Origin: Pseudomonadota bacterium
GTDB taxonomy: Bacteria > Pseudomonadota > Gammaproteobacteria > Burkholderiales > Burkholderiaceae_F
DNA: 64,000 nt
NCBI GenBank assembly: GCA_029778535.1
Contig: JAKOQB010000041.1
Location: forward strand, 124,001-188,000
Reading direction: 5' to 3'
Part shown: in pieces, positions 28,922 through 38,618 of the stretch
Layout: the number at the start of each line of letters is the position of its first letter
How positions within the stretch are numbered: position 1 is the stretch's first letter
Position numbers and translations under genes: made by a program
The notes under the pieces: model-generated
What the model saw: only the letters and a program-made list of their open reading frames with translations
What the model was told of the DNA's origin: nothing
Database searches by the model: none

Positions 28922-31221
28922 CGGGGCCGGCCCGACCTGCGCTCGGCTTCGTCCTGCTCTGCCTGCTGTTCGTCGCAGTGTCGGCGCGCGCGCAGTCGAC
29001 GCTGGTCGTCGAAGCGACGCTGAACGGCGAGGACAAGGGCACGGTGCTGCTGCTCGAACAGGATGGCCGCCTCTATCTGGGCGAGAGCGACGCGCGCGCC
29101 TGGCAGCTGCGCCTTCCTGCGGAAGCAGACGTCGAATTCAAATCACAGCGCTACTTCCTGCTGGCGCGGCTGCACGTCGAATTGGTCGCGCTCGATCGCC
29201 GCGCGCTGAGCATCGAGCTGCGTGCGCCGGCCGCGGCCTTCACCGGCGGCACGGTCGACGCGGCGGGACTCGTCTATCCGTTGACTCCGGCGGCGAACGG
29301 CGGCTTCTTCAACTACGACCTGCTCGGCACCCGCGCGCTCGGCCGCGCGGCGGTCGACGGCGCATTCGAAGTCGGCGCGTTCAATTCGCTCGGGGTGCTG
29401 ACGCATCGCTTCGTCGAGCGCAACCTGTGGCGCGACGACGCGGCGGCACGCCGCTACGAACGCATCGAGACCTCGTTCCGGCGCGATTTCCCGTCCGCCG
29501 CGACCACGCTCGAAGTCGGCGACGCGGTGAGCCGGCCCGGCGCCAGCGGACGCGCGCTGCGCTACGGCGGCGTCGGCGTGCGGACCAACTTCGGACTGCG
29601 TCCCGGCTTCGTGCCGCAGCCGCTGCCGCCCTTCATCGGCACCGCCGCGGTGCCGTCGACGGTCGACGTGTTCGTGCAGAACCAGCTGCGTTCGAGCACG
29701 GAGGTGCCGCCGGGCCCGTTCACGCTGAACAACGTGCCGGTCGTGCTCGGCGCGGGCGAGGCGCGCGTCGTGATCCGCGACGCGCTCGGTCGCGAGCAGG
29801 TCGTCACGTCGTCGTTCTACGCGGCCGGCGGCCTGCTGCGCCCGGGACTGAGCGACTTCGCATTCGGCGCCGGCCGGCTGCGCGCCGCGAGCACCGACGG
29901 CACGCAGCAATACGGCCACGATTTCGCCAGCGGACTGTGGCGGCGCGGGCTGACCGACAGTGTCACGCTCGAGGGCCGCTTCGAAACGGAGGCCAGTACG
30001 ACGCGCGTGATCGGCGCGGCGGTCGACATCGGCGGCCGCTGGGGCGAGATGGAGCTCGCGCTCGCCGCCGACACATGGGGCGGCACGCGCGGATTCGCCG
30101 CGCTCGGCTACCGCTACCAGGATCTCGACCACAGCGTCGGCCTGCGCTGGGAGCAGGCGCAGCGCGGCTTCCGCTTCGCCGGTGAAACGGAGGCCGCGCC
30201 GACGCCGCAACGGCTGGTGACGATCAACGCGTCGCACCGGCTGACGAAGCGCTGGAACCTGGGCGCGCTGCTGATCGACACGCAGCGCTTCGACGGCAGC
30301 CGCACCCGCAGCGCCAACGTGTCGGCGTTCGTCGCACTCGGCGCCGGGACCTCGATCTTCTTCGTCGTCAACCGCATCGACACCAACGGGCGCGGGTCGA
30401 CCGCAGTCGGCGCGTTTCTTTCGTACGCGCTCGGGCCGCGCACGAGCGCCAACGCGAGCATCGAAGGCGGCACCGAAGCGCGCCGCACGATCGGCGTGCA
30501 GCAGGCGCTGCCGATCGACGAAGGCTGGGGCTACCGCGTGAGCGCGACCGATGCGGGCAGCGGCCGGCGCGAGGAAGCCGCGGCCAGCGTGCAGACGCAA
30601 CTGATGTCGCTGACCGCGGAATGGGCGCACGATTCAAGCGGCACTGCGCTGCGTGCCGGCGCCAGCGGCAGCGTGGCGCTGATCGGCGCCACGCCGTTCG
30701 CCGCGCGCGCGATCAACGACAGTTTCGCGCTGGTGCGGCTCGATGACTTCGCCGACGTGCCGATCCTGCTGAACAACCAGGTCGCCGGCCGCACCGACGG
30801 CCGCGGCCGACTGATTTTGCCGCAGCTGAACTCGTACCAGCCGAACGAAATCCGCGTCGAGGCCGACGACCTGCCGGCCGACGCGCGGGTCGGCAAGGAG
30901 CGCGACATCGTGGTGCCGCCCTATCGCAGCGGCGTGATCGTCGCGCCCGACGTGAGGCGGGTGGCGGCCGCGATCGTTCGCGTACGCGATGCCGGTGGCG
31001 CGCCGGTTGCTGCCGGCGCCGCGGTGAAGGTCGAACCCGATGCGCAGGCGACCAACGTCGCGCAGCGCGGCGAGTTCTACGTGACCGGCACGCCGGGCCG
31101 CAAGCGCGCGGTCATCGAATCGCACGGGCGGACTTGTAGCATCGACTTCACGCTCGCGGCCGCGCGTGAGCGCGCGTTCCAGACCCTCGGTCCGTTCAAA
31201 TGCATCGGCACTGCGCCCTGA
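28918..31221 (+). CDS. Fimbrial outer-membrane usher protein
   Basis: Plug and beta-barrel motifs VDVFVQNQLRSSTEVPPGPFTLNNVPVVLGAGEARVVIRDALGREQVVTSSFY; LNSYQPNEIRVEADDLP; ATGA overlap with chaperone. Confidence 0.94.
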   Translation: MTGPARPALGFVLLCLLFVAVSARAQSTLVVEATLNGEDKGTVLLLEQDGRLYLGESDARAWQLRLPAEADVEFKSQRYFLLARLHVELVALDRRALSIELRAPAAAFTGGTVDAAGLVYPLTPAANGGFFNYDLLGTRALGRAAVDGAFEVGAFNSLGVLTHRFVERNLWRDDAAARRYERIETSFRRDFPSAATTLEVGDAVSRPGASGRALRYGGVGVRTNFGLRPGFVPQPLPPFIGTAAVPSTVDVFVQNQLRSSTEVPPGPFTLNNVPVVLGAGEARVVIRDALGREQVVTSSFYAAGGLLRPGLSDFAFGAGRLRAASTDGTQQYGHDFASGLWRRGLTDSVTLEGRFETEASTTRVIGAAVDIGGRWGEMELALAADTWGGTRGFAALGYRYQDLDHSVGLRWEQAQRGFRFAGETEAAPTPQRLVTINASHRLTKRWNLGALLIDTQRFDGSRTRSANVSAFVALGAGTSIFFVVNRIDTNGRGSTAVGAFLSYALGPRTSANASIEGGTEARRTIGVQQALPIDEGWGYRVSATDAGSGRREEAAASVQTQLMSLTAEWAHDSSGTALRAGASGSVALIGATPFAARAINDSFALVRLDDFADVPILLNNQVAGRTDGRGRLILPQLNSYQPNEIRVEADDLPADARVGKERDIVVPPYRSGVIVAPDVRRVAAAIVRVRDAGGAPVAAGAAVKVEPDAQATNVAQRGEFYVTGTPGRKRAVIESHGRTCSIDFTLAAARERAFQTLGPFKCIGTAP

Positions 31222-31688
31222 TCGCCGCCCTGCTCGCCTGCGCGCCCGCCTGCGCACAGCAGGGGATCTCGTGCAGCGCGCAGATGAGCCCGAGCGCGCT
31301 GGCGTTCGGCAATTACGTGCCGAACCTGCCGGGCGGGGTTGCGCGGCTGCTCGGCAACGCGGTGGTGAGCTGCTCGAACACGCGCAGCAACCCTCCGAAC
31401 CAGATCGCGGTGCGCGTTTCGATCTCCGCCGGACAGAGCGGCAGCACGGGCCAGCGCCAGATGACGATGCCGGGATCGAGCGTTCCGCTGCTGTACAACC
31501 TGTACATGGATCCGGCGTTCATGACGGTGTGGCCCGACTCGACCACGGGGCGCGGCGACGTGCTGTCGGTGCCGCCGGGGCGCAGCGCGCAACTGCAGTT
31601 GCCGGTTTATGGCCGGATTCCCGCCGGCCAGACCAGCGTGCGCTTGGGCGCCTACTCCGACTCGCTGGTGCTGATGGTGCGGTACTGA
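31200..31688 (+). CDS. SCPU-domain protein, likely tip subunit
   Basis: Signal peptide, ISCSAQMSPSALAFGNYVP...LQLPVYGRIPAGQTSVRLGAYSDSLVLMVRY; overlaps usher 3' end. Confidence 0.9.
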   Translation: MHRHCALIAALLACAPACAQQGISCSAQMSPSALAFGNYVPNLPGGVARLLGNAVVSCSNTRSNPPNQIAVRVSISAGQSGSTGQRQMTMPGSSVPLLYNLYMDPAFMTVWPDSTTGRGDVLSVPPGRSAQLQLPVYGRIPAGQTSVRLGAYSDSLVLMVRY

Positions 31689-31712
31689 TGGTGCGCCGCT
31701 GAGGCGCGCGCA

Positions 31713-32378
31713 TCAGCGCGGCTGGCCGTAGGTCTCGAAGCGTTCGGCGACGCGCGCCATTTCCTCGTCGGACAGCGGCGGCGGTTCGCCGAGCGCGCAC
31801 GCGAGCAGGTACGTGTGCGCGAGGTTCTCGATCTCGATCGCCAGCCGCAGCGCCCCCGGCAGCGAATCGTCGCAGGCGATCACGCCGTGGTGCGCGAGCA
31901 GGCAGGCCTTGCGGCCCGCGAGCGCCTCGAGCGCGCGGTCCGACAGATCCTGCGTGCCGAAGGTCGCGTAGCGCGCGCAGCGGATGTCGTTGCCGCCGGC
32001 GGTGGCGACCATGTAGTGGAAGGCGGGAATGCCGCGGCCGTGCACCGCCAGTGCGGTGGCTGCCCGCGAGTGCGTGTGCACGATCGCGTTGAACTCGCCG
32101 CGGGTGCGGAAGATGTCGAGGTGAAAGCGCCACTCGCTGCTCGGCTCGCGTTGCCCGACGCGGGTGCCGTCCTGCAGGCGGATGAACACGAGTTCGTCCG
32201 GCGCGAGTTCCGCGTACGGAATCCCGGTCGGCGTGATCAGGAAGCCGGTGGCCGCGCCGCGCCGGCAGCGCGCCGACACGTTGCCCGACTTGTTGACGTT
32301 GATGCCGGCCGCGTTCATCGCGCGCGCGGTGTCGACCAGCGCTTCGCGCAGCGCGCGGCCGTCTTCCGGTTCGGTCAT
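31713..32378 (-). CDS. Class II aldolase/adducin-family protein (candidate 5-methylthioribulose/5-deoxyribulose-1-phosphate aldolase)
   Basis: NAAGINVNKSGNVSAR, TPTGIPYAEL, PSSEWRFHLDIFRTRGEFNAIVHTHSRAATAL, LLAHHGVI; zinc His motifs. Confidence 0.88.
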   Translation of the reverse strand: MTEPEDGRALREALVDTARAMNAAGINVNKSGNVSARCRRGAATGFLITPTGIPYAELAPDELVFIRLQDGTRVGQREPSSEWRFHLDIFRTRGEFNAIVHTHSRAATALAVHGRGIPAFHYMVATAGGNDIRCARYATFGTQDLSDRALEALAGRKACLLAHHGVIACDDSLPGALRLAIEIENLAHTYLLACALGEPPPLSDEEMARVAERFETYGQPR

Positions 32379-33469
32379 CGCAAAGCGCGCGCGGCCGGGA
32401 ACAGCCGCGCGAGTGCCGCCGGCTCCGCGACGCCGCGCTCGGTGATGATGCCGGTCACCAGCCGCGCGGGGGTCACGTCGAAGGCCGGATTGGCGACCGA
32501 CGTTTCAACGCCCGCGAGTTCGACTTCCGCCACGCCGCCCGCGTTGCGCCCGCGCACGAGGCGCACTTCGGCGCCGGGCCGGTCCTCGATCGGGATCTGC
32601 GCCAGCGCGTCGTCGATCGTCCAGTCGATCGTCGGCGACGGCACCGCCACGTAGAACGGCACGCCGCAATCGCGCGCCGAGACTGCCTTCAGGTAGGTGC
32701 CGATCTTGTTGCACACGTCGCCGCGCGCGCTGACGCGGTCGGCGCCGACCATGACGAGGTCGACGCGGCCGTGCTGCATCAGGTGCCCGCCGGCGTTGTC
32801 GACGATCAGCGTGTGCGGCACGCCGTGCGCCGCCAGTTCCCACGCGGTCAGCAGGCCCTGGTTGCGCGGGCGCGTCTCGTCAACCCACACGTGCACCGGC
32901 GTGCCGGCGTCGTGCGCCTGGTAGATCGCCGACAGCGCGGTGCCGTAGTCGACGGTGGCGATCCAGCCGGTGTTGCAGTGGGTCAGCACGTTGACAGCGC
33001 GCCCGGTGCGGGCGTGAACAGCGGCGATCAGCCGCGCGCCGTGCGCGCCGAGCGCGCAATTCAGCTCGACGTCCTCGTCGGCGATCCGGTCGGCCTCGTG
33101 CCACGCGAGTTCGGCGCGGTCGACTTCGGAGGCGGGCGCGAGCAGCGCGCGCACGCGCTCCAGCGCCCAGCGCAGGTTGACCGCGGTCGGGCGCGTCGCC
33201 AGCAGGCGGCGGACCGCGGCGTCGAGCGCGCCGTCGGAAGGATCGTCCTGCATCGCGAGCGCGACGCCGTACGCTGCGGCCACTCCGATCAGCGGCGCGC
33301 CGCGCACCTGCATCGACGTGATCGCGTTGGCGACCTGGTCATGGCTGTCGAGTTCGGCGATTGCGAACTCGAACGGCAGCCGGGTCTGGTCGACAATCGC
33401 AACCCGGCTGCGGCGGCCGTCGCGCGTGACCGGCCAGATCGAGCGGTAGGCGACTCCGTTGACTTTCAT
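32375..33469 (-). CDS. mtnA: S-methyl-5-thioribose-1-phosphate isomerase
   Basis: QVRGAPLIGVAAAYGVALA, LTHCNTGWIATVDYGTALS, VWVDETRPRNQG, VMVGADRVSARGDVCNKIGTYLKAV. Confidence 0.94.
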   Translation of the reverse strand: MKVNGVAYRSIWPVTRDGRRSRVAIVDQTRLPFEFAIAELDSHDQVANAITSMQVRGAPLIGVAAAYGVALAMQDDPSDGALDAAVRRLLATRPTAVNLRWALERVRALLAPASEVDRAELAWHEADRIADEDVELNCALGAHGARLIAAVHARTGRAVNVLTHCNTGWIATVDYGTALSAIYQAHDAGTPVHVWVDETRPRNQGLLTAWELAAHGVPHTLIVDNAGGHLMQHGRVDLVMVGADRVSARGDVCNKIGTYLKAVSARDCGVPFYVAVPSPTIDWTIDDALAQIPIEDRPGAEVRLVRGRNAGGVAEVELAGVETSVANPAFDVTPARLVTGIITERGVAEPAALARLFPAARALR

Positions 33470-33518
33470 GCGATCGATTGTACGGAAGGCGATCGCCGGA
33501 ATCGAAAGACCGACCGGC

Positions 33519-34091
33519 TCAGAAGCGATACAGCACACTGAGCGAGATCAGGTCGATGTCCTGCTTCTCGTCAACGAATTTGGCGCGGAAGCGCTCGAAC
33601 TCGAGCCGCGCGCCAAGGTTCTTCGTGAACTCGTAGCCGGCGCCCAGGCCCCAGGCGAACTCGGTGCTGGTGTTCGAATCGCTGGCCGATCCCTGCAGCG
33701 ACGAACTCACATCGACCTTGGCCTTGATCGAACTGACGCCCAGCTTGCCGAACACGTTGAAGTTGTTGAACGGCGCCAGCGCGACACCGTACAGCGCGAA
33801 GCCGTCCGCCTTGCCGCTGATGTTGAACGTACCCAGCAACGGGTCGCCGCTGCCCGACGCCTTCGCCTTGCCCAGGTCGAAGTAGGCGACCTCGGCACCG
33901 AAGTTGGGCGTGAACATCCATCCGCCGAACACCTTGTAGCCGGTGTCCTTGGTGTCGCAACTGCTCGTGCCCGCGCAGTCGACCTTGAAGTCCGACTGAC
34001 CGGCGCCGACACCGATGTACCCCTGCGCGAGCGCGACCGACGAAAGGGTGCCGGCTCCCGCGAGGAGCGACGCGACGATGAGTTTTTTCAT
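33519..34091 (-). CDS. Outer membrane beta-barrel protein (OmpA-like/opacity-like)
   Basis: Signal peptide, GYIGVGAGQSDFKVDC...SLSVLYRF terminal aromatic residue. Confidence 0.88.
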   Translation of the reverse strand: MKKLIVASLLAGAGTLSSVALAQGYIGVGAGQSDFKVDCAGTSSCDTKDTGYKVFGGWMFTPNFGAEVAYFDLGKAKASGSGDPLLGTFNISGKADGFALYGVALAPFNNFNVFGKLGVSSIKAKVDVSSSLQGSASDSNTSTEFAWGLGAGYEFTKNLGARLEFERFRAKFVDEKQDIDLISLSVLYRF

Positions 34092-34176
34092 ACGACCTCC
34101 ATGCCAATTGCCGGCGATTTCGATCCAACCGGTGCCTGCACTATGGCCTCGGTCCGGATCGACTTGACGGCAAAGG

Positions 34177-35112
34177 TCAGGTCGAGGGCCGGTCGTTGCT
34201 CGATCGCAACGCGCCGACGCGGGACGTCGACGCGAATCCGAGCGCGTGCGGCCGCAGCGCGATCGCGTTGCCGGCCACCGCGAGCGCCACCCCGGCCAGC
34301 GTCGCCGCGGTCCACTCGAAGCCTTCGAACAGCGACGACACGATCAGCGCAACGATCGGCGTCATCACGCCGACGTAGCCGGCGCGCGCGACACCGATCC
34401 GGTGCACCAGCGCATAGAAGGCGCCGAACGCGAGGATCGAGCCGCCGACGACGAGATACGCGAACGACGCGGCAAACGACGGGCTCCACGCGATCGCGAA
34501 CGAGCGGCCGATCGCGAGCGCGTACAGCGCGGTGGCCGCGCCGCCGTACAGCATCGCCCACGCGAGCGGTGCCCAGCCGTGCACGCCGAACTGGTGATAG
34601 CGCGTGGCGACCATGCCGGCCACGCTCGACAGCAGCACCGCGGCGAGCGTCAGCGCCGCGCCCGCCAGCAGTGTCTGATCGAGCGTCACGCGCATGAATT
34701 CGTGCAGGAAGATCAGCGCGATTCCGGCCAGCCCCAGCACGCCGCCGACGGCGACGCGGCGCGATGCGGGCGCGCCGAACAGCACGCGCGCCAGCAGCAG
34801 GTTGGCGAGCGGCGAGGCCGCGTACCCGATCGCGACCAGCCCCGACACGATGAAGCGCTCCGCGTGGTAGATGAACACATAGCTGACGCAGAAGCCGGCC
34901 AGCCCCTGCAGTGCGAACAGCCCGTGCAGTCGCGCGCCGAACGCGAGCCCGATGCCGCGCGCGCGGCAATACAGCGCCAGCAGCGCCGCCGCGCACAGGA
35001 AGCGCAGCGCCACGCCCGGTTCGGGTGCGAGCGCGTCGAGCTGCAACTTGATGCCGAGCCACGTCGTGCCCCAGATCAGCATGCACGCGGCATACAGGAG
35101 GCCGGTGTTCAC
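34177..35112 (-). CDS. EamA/DMT-family transporter
   Basis: Ten hydrophobic segments, LYAACMLIWGTTWLGIKLQLDALAPEPGVALRFLCAA. Confidence 0.9.
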   Translation of the reverse strand: MNTGLLYAACMLIWGTTWLGIKLQLDALAPEPGVALRFLCAAALLALYCRARGIGLAFGARLHGLFALQGLAGFCVSYVFIYHAERFIVSGLVAIGYAASPLANLLLARVLFGAPASRRVAVGGVLGLAGIALIFLHEFMRVTLDQTLLAGAALTLAAVLLSSVAGMVATRYHQFGVHGWAPLAWAMLYGGAATALYALAIGRSFAIAWSPSFAASFAYLVVGGSILAFGAFYALVHRIGVARAGYVGVMTPIVALIVSSLFEGFEWTAATLAGVALAVAGNAIALRPHALGFASTSRVGALRSSNDRPST

Positions 35113-35221
35113 GTGTCGATTGTCGCCGACGCGCGCAAGCGGCGTGGCTGCACGACGGGCTTCGAAACCTCAGCCCGACCCCTCCTTCGATACCTCGGGG
35201 TGAACGGTGCTGCTGGTGGCG

Positions 35222-35614
35222 CTAAGGCCGAACGCCGGGACGGCGCTCGAAGAGTCCCTGACAGGCCGCGCAGCGCAGCGCCGCCGGGTAGGCGCGCAGC
35301 CGCTGGGTGCCAATCGTCTCGCCGCAGTCGATGCAGACGCCGTAGCTGCCGTCGGCGATGCGCGCCAGCGCCGCGTCGATCCGGCTCAGTTCATCCGCAT
35401 TGCGCGACAGGTGCGCGAGGTCCGCGAGGCGCGCGGTTTCCGCCGCGCCGTCGTCGTCGGTTTCGGCGGCGCGCTGCGGCAGCCCGGCCTCGTTGCGCCG
35501 ATCCTCGTCCTGGCCGTGCAGCCGTGCGTCGACTGCCGCCGTGATCGCCGCACGCAACCGCAGCAGCTGCTGGCGGAATTCCTCCAGTTGTTCGCGCGGG
35601 ATCGCGGTTTCCAT
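35222..35614 (-). CDS. TraR/DksA-family zinc-finger protein
   Basis: RIDAALARIADGSYGVCIDCGETIGTQRLRAYPAALRCAACQ. Confidence 0.92.
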   Translation of the reverse strand: METAIPREQLEEFRQQLLRLRAAITAAVDARLHGQDEDRRNEAGLPQRAAETDDDGAAETARLADLAHLSRNADELSRIDAALARIADGSYGVCIDCGETIGTQRLRAYPAALRCAACQGLFERRPGVRP

Positions 35615-35813
35615 GTTCTCCTCGCGTGCTTGCACTGTTGCGCTTCGTCTTGCACCACCATGCGGCATTCAGGCTACGCAGCGACTACACATTCCGATTG
35701 ATCGGCATCAAACCGGAGGGGTCGCTCTAGCCAGTCGCTTGGCGATGCCGCCTTCGACCTGTAACGTGCACGGTGACTTTCGAAACCTGCGCAGCAGCGC
35801 TTCAGCAAATCTG

Positions 35814-38573
35814 ATGTTCACTTCCCATTATCTGCGCGCGGCACTGGTGCCGCGCTCGGTCGCCGTGGTCGGCGCGACCAACCGCAACGACTCGCTGGGC
35901 AAGTACGTATTCGACAACATCGTCGGCGGCGAATTCAAGGGCAACGTCTATCCGGTCAATCCTAAGTACGAGCGGATCGGCACGCACAAGTGCTACCCGA
36001 CGCTGGCCACGCTGCCGGAGGCGCCCGACCTCGCGGTGATCGTCACGCCGGCGCGCACGGTGCCCGACCTGATCGACGATGCCGGCGCGCGCCGCATCCC
36101 CGCGGTGCTGGTGCTGTCGGCGGGATTTGCCGAGGTCGGCGCCGAGGGCAAGCGCCTGCAGGAGCTTGCGCTGGCGCGCGCTCGCGCGCACGCCATCCGC
36201 ATGCTCGGCCCGAACTGCCTCGGCCTGATGCGGCCCGAGATCGGCCTGAACGCGACCTTCGCGCGCACGCCGGCGCGGCCCGGTTCGGTGGCGCTGGTAT
36301 CGCAGTCGGGCGCGGTGGTCGCGGCGCTGCTCGACTACGCGTGGACCGCGGGATTCGGCTTCTCGTCGGTGGTGTCGACCGGCGGCGGCTCCGACGTGGA
36401 GTTCTCCGAGATCCTCGATTTCCTCGCGCTCGACGCGGCCACCCGCAGCATCGTGCTGTACGTGGAGGGCGTGCACGACGCGCGCGCGTTCCTGTCGAGC
36501 GTGCGTGCGGCCGCGAGCATCAAACCGGTCGTGGTGCTGAAGGTCGGCCGCCACATGACCGGCTCGAAGGCGGCGATGAGCCACACCGGCGCGCTGGTCG
36601 GCGACGACGCGGTGTTCGACATGGCGCTGCGGCGCGTCGGCGCGATCCGCGTGACCGCCTACACGCAGATGTACGCGGCGGCGGAAACCCTGGCCGCGGG
36701 CCGGCTGCCTCGCCCGGCGCCGGGCAACCGGCTGGCGATCGTCACCAACGGCGGCGGACCGGGCGTGCTCGCCGCCGACGCGACCGCCGACAACTCGGTC
36801 GCGCTCGCCAAGCTCGCGCCGCAGACGATCGAGGAACTGGACAAGCTGCTGCCGTCGACCTGGTCGCGCGGCAATCCGGTCGACATCATCGGCGACGCGA
36901 CGGCCGAGCGCTTCGCGCAGGCGCTGCAGATCGTGCTCGCCGATCCCGGCAACGACGGCGTGCTGGTGCTGTTCTGCCCGACCATCCGGCTGAAGGCAGA
37001 GGACACCGCGCGCGCGTTGCTGCCGGTGGCACAGGCCTCGGAAAAACCCGTGGTCAGCGCATGGCTCGGCGCCGAGGATGCGGCCAAGGGCCGCGCGGTG
37101 TTCGAGAACGCCGGCATGCCGGCGCTGATCAGCCCCGAACGCGGCGTCGAAGCGTTCGGCTACCTCGCCAAGTACGTGCGCAATCGCGAGCTCCGGCTGC
37201 AGGTGCCGCCGCCGCGCGTCGACGAGTTCCACCTGAATGTCGACGAGGCGCGCCGCATCGTCGAGCGCGCGCTGGTGTCCGGGCGAGCGCTGCTGAACGA
37301 GAAGGAATCAAAGGACCTGATCGCCGCGTTCGGCATCGAGACCGCGACCACGCAGATGGCCAGGTCGGCCGAGGAGGCGGTCGCGCTGGCCGAATCGGTC
37401 GGCTACCCGGTCGCGCTGAAGGTTTTCGCGCACGGCATCACGCACAAGAGCGAAGTCGGCGGCGTGCTGCTGTCGCTCGCCACGCCCACGGACGTGGCGC
37501 AGGGCTTCGAGACGCTGCGCGCGCGCGTGGCCGAGCGCGCGCCGCAGGCCGAGTTCGTCGGTGCGCTGGTGCAGAAGATGATCGTGCGGCCGCACGGGCG
37601 CGAACTGATCGTGGGACTGGCGCGCGATCCGGTGTTCGGCCCGGTGATCTCGTTCGGCATGGGCGGCATCGCGGTCGAGGTGTTCCGCGACTCCGCGGTG
37701 GCGCTGCCGCCGCTGAACCGCTTCCTGGCGCAGGAACTGATCGCGCGCACGCGCGTGGCGAAGATGCTCGACGACTTCCGGGGGCTGCCGGCGGTCGACC
37801 ACGACGCGGTGCTGAACGTGCTGCTGAAGGTATCCGAACTCGCGTGCGAGCTGCCGTGCATCCACGAGCTGGACATCAATCCGCTCTTGGCCGACGAGAA
37901 CGGCGCGGTCGCGCTCGACGCGCGCATCGTGCTCGGCGACGGGCCGCTGGTGCCGGACCCGACCTACTCGCACCTGGCGATCCATCCGTATCCGAAGAAC
38001 CTCGTGCGCGCGACCAAGCTGAAATCGGGCCAGACCGTGCTGCTGCGGCCGATCCGCCCAGAGGATGCGCAGGCGGAGAAGCGCTTCGTGGCGCGGCTGT
38101 CGCAGCGCTCGATGTACATGCGCTTCCACGCGCCGCTGCGCGAACTGACGCTGGAACGGCTGGTCCGCTTCACCACGATCGATTACGACCGCGAGATGGC
38201 GTTCGTCGCGATCGACTCGAGCGCCGAGCAGGAGGAGATCCGCGGCGTGGCGCGCTACACGCGCAACCCGGACGGCACCACGTGCGAATTCGGGGTGGTG
38301 GTCGAGGACGAATGGCAGGGCCGCGGCCTCGGCCACGCGCTGATGAACGCGCTCGAAAGCTGCGCGCGCGAGCGCGGGCTGAGCGAGATCATCGGCTACG
38401 TGCTGAAGGAAAACGAGGAGATGGCGCGGCTGATGCTCGGCCGCACCTATCACGCCGAACGCGACGAGGACGACGCCGGCGTGGTGCGCTTCGTCAAGGA
38501 ATTGCACATGCCGGCCGGCTCCGGCGTACCGCTGTCGAAGGAAGCGGCAAGCACGCTGACGGCGGCGCCGTGA
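35814..38573 (+). CDS. Bifunctional acyl-CoA synthetase (NDP-forming)-like / GNAT N-acetyltransferase (Pat-like)
   Basis: CoA-binding VPRSVAVVGATNRNDSLGKYVFDN, ATP-grasp region, C-terminal GNAT FGVVVEDEWQGRGLGHALMNAL. Confidence 0.93.
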   Translation: MFTSHYLRAALVPRSVAVVGATNRNDSLGKYVFDNIVGGEFKGNVYPVNPKYERIGTHKCYPTLATLPEAPDLAVIVTPARTVPDLIDDAGARRIPAVLVLSAGFAEVGAEGKRLQELALARARAHAIRMLGPNCLGLMRPEIGLNATFARTPARPGSVALVSQSGAVVAALLDYAWTAGFGFSSVVSTGGGSDVEFSEILDFLALDAATRSIVLYVEGVHDARAFLSSVRAAASIKPVVVLKVGRHMTGSKAAMSHTGALVGDDAVFDMALRRVGAIRVTAYTQMYAAAETLAAGRLPRPAPGNRLAIVTNGGGPGVLAADATADNSVALAKLAPQTIEELDKLLPSTWSRGNPVDIIGDATAERFAQALQIVLADPGNDGVLVLFCPTIRLKAEDTARALLPVAQASEKPVVSAWLGAEDAAKGRAVFENAGMPALISPERGVEAFGYLAKYVRNRELRLQVPPPRVDEFHLNVDEARRIVERALVSGRALLNEKESKDLIAAFGIETATTQMARSAEEAVALAESVGYPVALKVFAHGITHKSEVGGVLLSLATPTDVAQGFETLRARVAERAPQAEFVGALVQKMIVRPHGRELIVGLARDPVFGPVISFGMGGIAVEVFRDSAVALPPLNRFLAQELIARTRVAKMLDDFRGLPAVDHDAVLNVLLKVSELACELPCIHELDINPLLADENGAVALDARIVLGDGPLVPDPTYSHLAIHPYPKNLVRATKLKSGQTVLLRPIRPEDAQAEKRFVARLSQRSMYMRFHAPLRELTLERLVRFTTIDYDREMAFVAIDSSAEQEEIRGVARYTRNPDGTTCEFGVVVEDEWQGRGLGHALMNALESCARERGLSEIIGYVLKENEEMARLMLGRTYHAERDEDDAGVVRFVKELHMPAGSGVPLSKEAASTLTAAP

Positions 38574-38618
38574 TGTCGCGCCGATAGAACCCGACGTCTT
38601 TCCTGCGACGTCCGCCGC

